Positions 36,543-46,960 of a stretch of DNA of 64,000 nt are shown one piece after another. Below the pieces are notes generated by a model, which saw only the letters and a program-made list of their open reading frames with translations, did no database searches and was not told the origin of the DNA. Made by a program: the position numbers and the translations under genes. Position 1 is the stretch's first letter. Each line of letters begins with the position of its first letter. Origin of the DNA: Triops longicaudatus (Eukaryota > Arthropoda > Branchiopoda > Notostraca > Triopsidae); assembly GCA_022885665.1 (NCBI GenBank), contig JAGQDJ010000132.1, positions 1 through 64,000 of the forward strand, in the 5' to 3' direction.

Positions 36543-39500
36543 TCAGTCTATTTTCGTATCATCCTCCACACGTTGTCGTTCACTTTCTAACTTTTCCAAG
36601 GCTTTGGGCAACAAGGTTTCAATTTTTCTTTTCTTAGGTGCCACATACGAGCCCTGGCCAGCAGCTCGTTCGGCTTCTTCTATCGAGTAGGGTTCCAACT
36701 CCAAGTCTTTCAGGCGACGCTTGTGCAATTTCGAACGGTAGTGCTCCTGAATGGCCGTGTCATCCACAAAGTACCGACTAGGAAAATACCAAAAAAAAAG
36801 AGAAAAAAATGGCGATTAGAGACCTCGAACGAAATCAGTTTCGGTTAGTTTTCTACGACATTAATTCGACAACCTTGTCCAGCTTAAAACAAATCTAGTA
36901 AAGTGGTACCCCGTTTAACGAACGCAATGTATAGCGAACTGCTTGTACGAAGAACTCGCGCGCGGGGAAGGAAATGACTCATACAACGAACCGCTTAGGG
37001 TGCGCTAATAAGTTTTCAAAAAATTGTCAGTTACGTTTCCCCAGTTTGCACGTATGCATTACAGACAAGAACTTGGCTTCCCCACGCAATCAGCTGCTGA
37101 GAAATAGCCTGCTTGCGTATCTCTATTTGATTACATAGTTTCACTTACATAGTTAACACCAGAGAATTTTGGTAATAAGAACAGAAAGAGATTTTTTCTG
37201 ACGAAGAGGTGGATGAGCGCACTGATTCCCCTATGCATACAGCAGCCGTAAATGAATTTACTACGAAATGGGCAGAAATTCAAGTCCAAGCAAACTTGTG
37301 GGCATCCAAGCCAGGTTTACGCGAACAGATGCTTAGAAAATATTCAAAGACAATGCATTACACTTCTCCAAAACCGTAATAAAGAAGAGACAAAAGCAAG
37401 ATATATTAGACGGATTTCTGCAATCCAATCAGTGCCGGACATGAAAACCAAAGCTGATATGTAACAGGCAAAAAAATCGAAGATTTATTTAACTTGATAG
37501 TAGTCTCGAGAGCCACAAATTGAGCAAAACTGATTAATACATGCTTGAAATATATATGTAGCCAGTCAGCATAATGTATAGTATTTTTTAAAAATTTTTA
37601 AATAAACTTTTTCATGTTCGGTTCGGGATAGGGACGGATTAAAAAGATTTCCGCTGAATCTTATGGGAAACAGCGTTTCTTATAATGAAGCTCCTTACAC
37701 CGAACGCTACCCTGGAACGGATTAGGTGAATTGAACAGGGTGCCACTGTATGGCACATTTTAGTCTAAAAAAATTAAGCTAACCTTAAATCTCACTTAGC
37801 ATAAGTTACCTTAATCTATCTAACTAATTTTAACCAACCTAACCAATTTACTCTTCATTTTAACATAACGCGCATTACTCATGAGCATTAATTCTCCGCA
37901 TTCTAATGCAGACAAACTTGGACCTTTACTTGAACCTAACCTTACCAATTTTGATATATTTCGCAGCGTATCCACAGTATGGACCACTTTTTGGTTTTTA
38001 ATCGTTTTAAACAGATTTTCTTTGTTTCTACCATTTTAAGACATTTAAGTCGATTTTTCTGATGAAACTAAACCTGTACCGACCTAAGTTAACTTAACTT
38101 TAACCAGTTTTACCGCATTTTACGTGCGAATCAGTCCCATGCAAATTCTTTGCCGTTTTACGACAAGACATGCTTCAAATAATCGAAACTAACCTAGGCT
38201 AAGTCAACTTTATCTAGCTTATCTAATCTTACCGAATTTAGCACATTTCACAGATAACACAGTACCAACAACTTAAAAAAATATGGCCGAATTTTCAAGC
38301 GAAACAAACCTAAGTCTAACCTAACTTAACCCAGCCTATTTTCAGCCTACACTGGCACAAAAACGGAAAAACAGAAAAGGTCGGTCGATTCCACCACACC
38401 TAAACCTAACATAATCTGACCTAACCTGACTGAATTGCAAGTTAAACTACCATAATTTAAGCTAACCTAACTTTCTTTAACATAGTATTACCCAAATTGA
38501 CTCTAAACCTAACTTAAGACAGTTTAATGTAACGAAATTTAACCCAACTTGAACAAAATTAAACGTAAACCAAGCCTAACTTCATGGCACGCGTACCGTT
38601 CAAGCCAATATCTTTAAGCGTTCTTAAGACGATTATTTTTAATTAAGCCATGTCTAACTAACCTAACTTAACCTACTTTTGTTATGCCTTACTTAACCTA
38701 ATCTAACCAAATTTACTCTACCTTAAACAGGCGTCCCAAGCGTTCTAAGTCTCCGTTTTAAATTGTTTCATAGATTTAAATTTCTCTATAATACTGTTAA
38801 CTCATCTGCTTAAAGATATGTTTTCGTTTTAATATTTTTTTTTTCACGCTGAACGCTATACAAAGATGCTAAGAAAAAAAAAATCCCATTGAAGCGTAAC
38901 TGCTCAATTACGCCCAATTGTAAGATTGCAAATGTAAGATTACTTAAAGTAAATTACACTAGACCCAATTAGAGTATCCTGAGTTAATTATCTAGTTATA
39001 CGAAGGATTTTTTTCTCTTAGCAAACGGCTAGAAACCCAATATTACTGGTCGGGTGTATTTCTAAAACAAGACGAAAAAGCAGTTTCTCTCTTCTTTTCT
39101 TCCATTCCTTAATCGCAGTCGCATCAAAATGGTGTTACGGGGATTAATTTCATCGGGAAAACTTGGAACTTTAACACTTCAGCAGCTTTAAGCATACAAA
39201 TTCCTCTAAAAGTTAATCCAAGCGTGTAGAATGAGCTTTAACTAGAAAGAATTTGCAAGTTTTAATAAGCTAATCGTAAATAAGCTCTTTGGTAGTACTA
39301 ACTAAGGTTATTTAATCCATTTAAATCTTCTTAATTTTGGGTATTTTAGTATTCTTGTCGCATTTAGACGTAGTTTCTAGGCTTCGATCAATAAAGCTTA
39401 ATATATTCGCCATCTAAAGTTGCTTCAGTAGCTTTCCTTTAAAAGAAAATCCTCCTATCCAAAGAAAATAATGGAATATCGAATATTTTTGGTATTAAAA

Positions 39501-40240
39501 AAGTGTAAAAAAATGTTTACGCGCAATGTATACAGTAGAATTGAGCGCAACCAGCTTTTTCGACGTCAATGGGCTGATCCAACAATTCTTCCTTACGGTT
39601 GTTCAAATCAGCATCAATCTAAAATGAGAATGAGAATAATAAAAGATCAATTAATATTCCCATACAAGAAGAAAGCAACAACACAATTTCAAAACATTTA
39701 AATCTAATTTTGAAGTGACAGCTTATAGCAATGTTTAATCTGGAAAAAAACTTCAGTAAACTTTTTAGAATTTTCACCAGCTTCGCTCATGGAAGTGAAC
39801 ATAACTTTTTAAACTTTAGAATAAAGCAATTCTCTTATCATTAGCGTCTTAAACTAAAATTTCTCTTTACTGCGTAACACCATTTCATTCATTTGCACGG
39901 ACGATTATTCTTAAGGATAGACTATGTTTCATTGCAGCTTTAATTTTGTTCAAGCGCAGACATTCTCCACTAGCAAATTTCAGTTTACTGCGAAGAAGGC
40001 GAAGTACTATTTACATTGTTATCCAACGCTAAAAATGTTCAAAATTCTGAAGATAACTAGGCATACGAAAAAGTGGAATTAAGACTTTACATGGAGATTA
40101 GTTAGTTATAAGGATGATGATTAAACGAACGTTAACACTGTTCAGTTTACCTCATCCAAATCTTTTGCTTTGCGTTTGAGACGATACTTTTTTATATTGT
40201 GTGTATCCCCACGATGATACTTGCGTCGTTTATAAGTCAT
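36543..40240 (-). CDS. ZNF593: ZNF593/Bud20-type C2H2 zinc-finger protein, pre-60S export factor
   Basis: Three exons (40240-40151, 39618-39521, 36777-36543) total 423 nt, 140 residues, close to the family's usual length. The N-terminus is very basic (MTYKRRKYHRGDTHNIKKYR). Then come PIDVEKAGCAQFYCIHCARY, a single C2H2 finger (Cys59, Cys62, His75, His81, with HYRSKLHKRR), and the family block EPYSIEEAERAAGQGSY. In yeast Bud20 accompanies pre-60S ribosomal particles out of the nucleus; the same role is expected here. Intron 2 is 2.7 kb and carries a Tigger-like element and a degenerate CCTAA tract. The stop lies 310 bp upstream of the SLIMP-like start on the same strand. Confidence 0.93.
36901..37748. 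mobile_element. TA-flanked Tigger/pogo-like element with a transposase C-terminal remnant
   Basis: TA dinucleotides (36899-36900 and 37749-37750) flank 848 bp. The left end is AAGTGGTACCCCGTTTAACG; the right end, complemented, is CAGTGGCACCCTGTTCAAT. TA duplication and end sequence fit the Tigger/pogo group of Tc1-mariner elements. An interior plus-strand stretch (37252-37464 and neighbouring frame) contains NRCLENIQRQCITLLQNRNK, reminiscent of the C-terminus of jerky/Tigger transposases, broken by frameshifts. It lies in ZNF593 intron 2. Confidence 0.6.
37770..38730. repeat. Degenerate CCTAA/CTTAA tract in ZNF593 intron 2
   Basis: Long stretch dense in CTAACCTAAC, TTAACTTAAC and AACCTAA words with interspersed unrelated sequence. 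It has the same composition as the other tracts in this window. Confidence 0.55.
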
Positions 40241-40418
40241 GAGATGTCCGGCTACTCGCTAAATTCGCGCACAAAAAATCTAAATCTAATAATATTCCAC
40301 ACTGAATGAGACCACGTTGCAGAACCAAAACATGTGCTAATGCTGCTTGCATTGCGTTAAGTGTAGGTACTAATTTGGAAGGAGACTAGTATTCAAATAA
40401 AAGTATGCAACAGAACGC

Positions 40419-41580
40419 CTAGCACGCTACCTGATAGTAAAAGGGTATCAACTGTTCAAAAATCGGAAACGCTACTTGTACGCTAGGGGCGTTCTGCCAG
40501 CTGAAGGTAGCGATGGGACAAAAGGGGGAACCTAGCAACACGTTCGGACAGGCCGACTGGTCTTCCTCCGGGCTGTTGGGATTAACAGCACGCTCAACCG
40601 ATAAGGGAGCGAGTCGGACGAAGCAGCTGTGTTGACCGGGCAAACTGCATATTCCGGCGTGGGCATGAACCCAACTTTCAAGGCGCGTTCGGCCGCATTC
40701 GCGCAGCCCCTTGGCTGGGCGAACTAGGCTGAAACCGAACAAAGGTTTCCTACACGCTGCCTAATTCCCTTCTTGGAATATTCAGAACAGGATCACAAGG
40801 AAACTTACTGCGAGGGTAGATCATGTCTTTTGATAGCTCTCTTCGGATCAAAAGAAGTAGACCTCGTATGAGAAGAGAAAGAAAATGAAGAAATTTAAAA
40901 TAATTACAAATCAACACGCGTAAAAAAGAAGCTAAAGCGAAAAAGAAATCATAATAAGTCTTCCTTACACCTGAGTCCACCACTAGTAATACGTGAATAC
41001 TGCAAAATAGCCAAAAGGAAGAATGAAAACGAAACCAAAGCAGATGGCACCGCCTGCAAGACTGTTTCCTACGTATTAACCCATACAGAATGCTTTAATA
41101 TTTTTTAAATAACAATTATTTAAACGACTGACTTACCAACGAAATACACCAATTACATGTGTCAACGAAAAATCACGTATAATTCAATATTTAAAAGTTT
41201 TCAAAGGGGAGAAATGTCACGGTCATCGAATCACGGTCACTTGAGTCCAAGATGGCGCATTATTTTGACAAAAAGCTTCTCATGGCAACCGCACCGTAAT
41301 CTCGTTTTCAGAGCCAATTCAATGTTAATACACTTTCGGCTACCGTACTAAACCACTTATATGATAGCTATCGCTAATTAGGTTTCCCTGGCAAAACTAG
41401 TAATCTTGTTGAAATAATAATTATCTGGGTAAAACTCAGCCAAAAAGTCACTAGAGCTGACTGAGATCCTGCGACCTTTTTATGAATTCATGTTTCCATT
41501 ACTTCCCCTTAAAGAGGTCACTAACTTACGTCTGGAGAGGGTGAATTCTTAACTAGAGCATCTTCATGTGTTAACAACTC
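40419..41580 (-). CDS. Unrecognised multi-exon gene, 3' part
   Basis: Four pieces fit in phase on the minus strand. A (about 41580-41530) ends ALVKNSPSPD at a GTAAGT donor. B (40999-40971, 29 nt) has a TTTTGCAG acceptor and a GTGTAAGG donor. C (40862-40809, 54 nt) encodes STSFDPKRAIKRHDLPS before GTAAGT. D (40728-40419) has a GTTTCAG acceptor and 102 residues to the stop. D is unusually GC-rich and contains VRPAKGLRECGRTRLESW and a Pro/Ser-rich segment ending FEQLIPFYYQVAC. The three junction phases (0, 2, 2) all agree, which is hard to get by chance. I recognise no domain; the product looks low in structure. The 5' end is unresolved: an open frame at 41580-41890 (RACRHCLIEEEKSRLPIDYE) may be a further exon. 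The stop is 179 bp upstream of the ZNF593 start. Confidence 0.5.
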
Positions 41581-41890
41581 TATTCTTCAACGTCTCCTTC
41601 GCCTTTCTTGCGACTTTTGCAAGAAGTTTTGAAGCGATAAGCAAAAGGTAACCATGCTAGACACCCCGCTTGTAAGGGGGATGGAGGGGTGTAAGTTGCA
41701 AAGTTGTGATCTGTTTTAGAACCCCCAGGTGACTCTGGCAGAGATTCATAGTCTATTGGGAGTCGTGATTTCTCTTCTTCAATCAGACAATGCCTACAGG
41801 CTCGCCCCGGTAGTGCGTCCAAATGCCTCCGGGCAAAAGACCTTGGGGAATCCGAGCCTCCCTCCACGTGACTTTCACGTCATTTAGAAT

Positions 41891-43868
41891 AAACTACAGC
41901 GTTCTTTGTTCCCAAAGAATACCGAACTTAAAAACCATTACGAACTTAGTAACAAAACAGAGAAAAAAAAAGTGACACCAGCTTGGTCTCTGTGATAGGC
42001 ACACTCACTTAAAAACGACCCTAACTGAGCTAAGAAAAATGGCTGCCATAACGGTTTGACTCACGTAACGCCATCTATCGTCTATCCCTTACACGAACAT
42101 GTTCAATTTTAATACTTTTATTTCAAGATTTAAATGTAATCGTAATTAAAGTAAGATGAATTCGACAACTAAACAAATTAATAAGATATGTGAGTACTAC
42201 GGGAGCGTACTTTAATGGCGCCATCACGGGGATGGGAGAGTGAAGTAGGCCAATGATGACACCCAATGTTATAGGAAAATGGAAAACAGTCATAATTGAA
42301 GACAGAAGAGGGGATGGGGTCCAAAAATGGCGAATTTCTGATGACGCCATTAAAGAACGCTCCTTAGTGGCTTCATCATTTCTGACGCCATCTAGCGTCA
42401 AACATGTACAGGAGTGATTTGAAATGTGAAAGCTAAGATTTTACCTTGAAGCAATAGTTCTATTAAGGGTGAAAAATTACAGTTAATGTGCCTGCAAATA
42501 ACATAGTATGCAGTCAAACGAGCCTACATTTGTACCCCTTCTTCAGAGTGCCAATTTGGTATAAGTTCCGAAAAATTAAATTTGCTATGACCTTCAAAGT
42601 TGCTTTAACGCAAATTATAGTTAACACAATCGAATCTCTACACATGAGTAAATTATTTCTTCCTTTCAATTTAAACACCAATATAAGTCGTATCTATGAA
42701 ACAAAACAGCAGTTCATGTTTACACCTTTTCCTTTGTTTTACAATTAACTAAACAATAAAACCTGTGGAACGTGGTTTATTGCGTGAGTGTTTAGCTTTT
42801 TTAAAAATCCACATGGGGAGTATAGGTGCATCAAGGGGGGAAACTATTTTTTTAAATATATTTTATTATTAAATAGGCCTACTCGTTGATCTACGAAATT
42901 GGTTGTAAACTTACTTTTGTAAGATTTTTCAAATCTGCCAGAAAGATTTTCCAGGTTTGCCAGGTAAAAAAAGAATAATACACGTTGTTTACTTTAAATT
43001 GGGCTATTACGGGCTATTTTAAGCTTATATACATCAAGGTTAAGTTAGGATTAGGTAAGAAAGCTTAAGTTAGGCTACGTTAAGTACAGTGCTTGAAATG
43101 AGATTCGTGAGTAGTACCTTTAAACACTGAATGTAGGAGAGATTTCCAATTCTCTTTTTCATTTTTATTACTGTGTTTATATTCATTGTTAATTTGCTAG
43201 TTGACTGTTCCTTCGTTACCTATCAGGATTTGTTCTATAAACTCAAAAGGTTAATTTTCTTTTTCCTCCTATTTTTCTCCGTGTTTTCGTTGAAAAATAA
43301 AATCTCTTGATCATTTTGTCCGTAAACGTCAACTTCCGAGAGTTTCTGTTTTCCTAAGGACAGGTAAAAGGCCATTGGGGTTGCAGGTGTGTGAGAGTTC
43401 CTTTCCAGTACCTGGCACGAGGCAATGGGGGGTCAGCAAGTCATCAAACTCGGCATTCCATTCCGTGGTGAATTATTGAAATCCCCAGCTCTCCCTTCGC
43501 GTTCGCAGTCATCACTCATGGTCCTGGCACATGACGCGTGCATGGAATCTACAAGCAAACGGACTTGTGACTTGCCATGCAAAAGTCTTTTACCCCGGCT
43601 GCCACTCGAGATTTTTTTTACTATTTTTTCCCGACCTCTTTTTCTGTTTTTTTTTTCTTCCTCTTGTTGGTACAAGGACTTTTGCTAGCTTATAAGGAAA
43701 AGGAAAATCAGGAGGGACGTAACTGGATGATCCAGATGGGTTGGACGATCATAAATTCTTTTTATTTTTTTTTTTCTAGGAAAATTTATCACTTGAAACA
43801 ATTCAGTTAGACGCTTTAAATTGATACATTTTTTCTGCCTTTTTGCTTTTTAAAGATAGTTGAGAATA
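41891..43868. other. Intergenic DNA without a recognised gene
   Basis: Two GACGCCATCTA-type words, at about 42070 and 42384, resemble insulator CTCF cores; the second sits in the palindrome TGACGCCATCTAGCGTCA. A GC-rich patch with open frames on both strands lies at 43400-43660, without splice support. A short TTAGG-like patch is at 43030-43090. Confidence 0.35.
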
Positions 43869-44045
43869 CAGTGCAATAGTATTACAAAAGGATACCGATC
43901 ATAACGGACAACTGGCTATTGTGTGCAAGTCCACATGTTTCAGTGAAAAGAAAAGCAATTTAAGACAATACTGTGGTTCCGAAAAGTCGAATTTTACGGA
44001 TAAATTCTCCTTTCCTTTCGCGTTCGTTATAACGAGGTTTTACTG
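43869..44045. mobile_element. pogo-like MITE, copy 1
   Basis: 177 bp flanked by TA on both sides. The right end, complemented, reads CAGTAAAACCTCGTTATAAC. The left end is more diverged (CAGTGCAATAG). No coding sequence. Confidence 0.6.
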
Positions 44046-44110
44046 TATATTTGCCTCTATCATTGTTAAAATGTACAATTTAATTTATTTAAGTATATTA
44101 TGTGGCCCTA

Positions 44111-44282
44111 CAGTAAAATCTCGTTATAGCGAAACTTTTTTAACAAATTGACGGCTATAGTGGATGGATTTTAAAAAGCCGAGTATACACATGTGCAGAA
44201 AGAGCATATGACAAAAGGAATTTTGGATATACGGAACAGTTTCCTTTGGTTCCGGAAGGTTCATTATAAAGAGATTTTACTG
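44111..44282. mobile_element. pogo-like MITE, copy 2
   Basis: 172 bp with inverted ends CAGTAAAATCTCGTTATA and TTATAAAGAGATTTTACTG. TA precedes the left end; the right flank has lost it. Confidence 0.65.
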
Positions 44283-44379
44283 TGCATCACAAGTTTGTTA
44301 TATCCGAAGTTCTCCAGTGCGTTAACACTGGTCAAAACTCTCATAAGTGGTCTACTATAGCCGACAGCTCTTTGTGATA

Positions 44380-44557
44380 GAGTAGAATCTCGTCATAGCG
44401 ATCCCTTTTAAAACACATTGCTAGCTTAGCTACTGCGTAGGGCTTGTAAGGTACAGACTTATGTAAATATAAAGAGATGTGTCTGATATAACGAACCAAC
44501 GGATTTGCCGAACATGTCTTCTCCTCCCAGGAGGTTCGCTATAACGAGATTCTACTG
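44380..44557. mobile_element. pogo-like MITE, copy 3
   Basis: 178 bp between TA dinucleotides with inverted ends GAGTAGAATCTCGTCATAGC and GCTATAACGAGATTCTACTG. It is the third copy within 700 bp, all separated by under 100 bp. Confidence 0.65.
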
Positions 44558-44559
44558 TA

Positions 44560-46960
44560 ATACTTATGCTAGGTTACAACTGGAAAGACTGATGAATTGC
44601 GACACCCTCATTTACTTTTCACTGTTGTCAATTCAAATCGAACGTTTTTTACGCGTTTTGAGTAAGTAACCTAGCGAAGAACATGACGCTAGAGCTATTA
44701 AAAGGTGTATTTGTAAGAAACGGGTACACTGGGTACCCAAGTTGTTAACTGGATGTCCCTGTTTTATTTTGACAGCACTAGGGCGAGTAACCAATTAAGA
44801 CCGACTCGAGAGTGAAGGTAGATTTGCGTACTGCGTAAGTCGAAGACGTACATTTGAAAGCACTGAAAGGTGCAGGGCGTAATACGCGTAGGACGAGGTG
44901 AACGTGTTCCGAATGAAATACGTAAGGCTCAAAGCGGAAACTTGTCAGACACTATAATGTAAAAAAAGCTCAAAAACAAGTGAAACTGTTTTGACAGTAA
45001 TGTTTTGCTTAGGTATACCTACTACACCAGTCTGAGAGTTTCTTTAAAAAATCTTGCATTAAATTTGTAAGCTATGGTTAGCATCGCGGAAGACGTGTAT
45101 TGTCGAGGGAAAAACTAAAGTATATTGTATCAGCTTTAATTATTGTAGGCAAAAGTTTTTCTCGTTTTCATTGCACCCTTACAAGATGAAGACAAAGGCT
45201 ACAATCATAGTGTAAAGGTTCCATGTACTTTTATAACCCTTATAATTGTGAAAACCTTGTAACCTGTAGGAACTTGTATACTGTGGCTAGAAGCTTCCAA
45301 AATTTTTAACTTAAAGTCAGCGCTCATAAAACTTTAACTCAATTACCGAAACTCCTCGTACCAGGAGGTCCTTTTTTCCGAAACACTTAATAACTTCGAT
45401 ACTTTTTTCTTTACCCCCTTGACTGATAGTTCCTCCATCCTAACCTAGCCAAACCAAACCTAACCTAAGTAAACCTAACAAAATATGTGAAACAACTCAC
45501 TTTAACAAATTTTAACCCATTTAGCCCGGCGCGCCTAAGCAAACCATGGGAGAGTTAATGGAAAAGGTGGGTCAGCTATGTTAGGTTGAATTAGGTTAGG
45601 TTAACTTAACCAACGTATCAGGTGAGCAATGTAAACACGGCTTCAGTTTTTTTTTCTAAAAAAAGAAGAGAGAGAGAGAGAATACGCACTCATACGCTCC
45701 TTGTTATTTAAAAAAAAAAAAAAATCGAAAACAAATAAATACAGTAGATCGTTGTTGTAACGAACTCTTTCGCAGCAAACAGTATGTCAAGCGGATTGTA
45801 AAGTAAATCTATTCAAAAAGCGTCTGAAATAAGATAATTCGGTTATATCGAACATTCTTTTTTATTCCATACAAATTCGTTACAGTAAAATTCTACTTCA
45901 AATCAAAATAAAATCGTACTATAGGAAGTATATTTTTCTGGATAAATTTCCCGGCTGTAAGATTTCAAATTTTATCTATTATTTTTAATAAAAATGCAGT
46001 ATTTTCATTGTCAAAAAGCATGCTAACTTACAAATTTGGTGCCTAATTTTTTCACATAAATAAAGTTTAACTTTTACTTTTCCAACCAGGAAAAATAACA
46101 AAAATAAATAGAACGAAAAAGGGGAAACGAAGACAAGTAGCAAAAAGGAACCACATTTGTGCACCATCGAACAAATCTCTTTCGCGTTCGCTTTACGTGA
46201 CGATACTCCCAAGGGTGGATTATATCTAAAAGCTAATTACTCCCGCAACAAGCTCCCTACAACTGGGCAGTATATACTGTCCGATCAAATACTTCCATAC
46301 CGACACGTTGACGTGGTCAGAAGTGGAAGAAATAGGGACCAGGTACCCTGAGAAGGGTGTAAAAGAGACTGCACGAGAGGGGGTGGTTAAGGGTGGGTAG
46401 TGTAAAAGGACGTTAGTTTTAGAGGCCATACCTGCAAAAGGCTAGCTAACTGGGTAAGAGGAGGGTGATTGGGGGGTTAAGGGGGAGGGTTATTGATCTT
46501 TTGAGACATAAAGAGCTTTTTGCTGCTAGGAAGGACGCTCTGGAGATGGGTCTCGCCCGTTTCGCCTAGATCACAACCCAAACCTTGTAATTCAATTATT
46601 GGGATGGGGGCAAGAAACGAGTATCCCTGACTTGATCCCTCCACCAGCTTCAAAAAGCCTGCCGAAACGGATAAAAATTGCCTTTCAGCTTCTTCTCCGT
46701 TTTTCTCTCTCTCTTGTGCTTGGCGTGCTGCTTAGAGCATGAAAGGTTCGACTTCCTTTCCTTGTAAAGACACAGACACACAACAACAGCAGAACCTCGG
46801 CTTACGCCAGCTATTGGTGCGATCCGAAAGAAAAACACTCAATTTTGGTGAAGAAAACTCGATATATCAGTGGCAGAATATCGTTGGATGAGATTCCGAT
46901 GCACTGAGATACTCTATGTTACTTAAAGAGACACGTAGCGGGATTGAGAAGTACCGGGTC
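44560..46960. other. Intergenic DNA with G-rich and partial MITE sequences
   Basis: It holds a left pogo-like end at 45742 (CAGTAGATCGTTGTTGTAAC), another at about 45893, a CCTAA patch at 45430-45610, a GA microsatellite near 45670, and a G-rich block at 46373-46490. Overlapping open frames on both strands at 46157-46429 lack splice or family support. Confidence 0.4.
46453..46490 (+). other. Potential G-quadruplex run
   Basis: Five tracts of three or more G separated by short loops, including GGGTGATTGGGGGGTTAAGG. Four of the tracts meet the usual G3+N1-7 rule. A related segment lies inverted near 52150-52190. Confidence 0.55.

Noticed and set aside
46157..46429. Overlapping open frames of 64-67 codons on both strands
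   Set aside because: No family motif, no supported splice partner on either strand, and one strand is bounded by a weak donor only.
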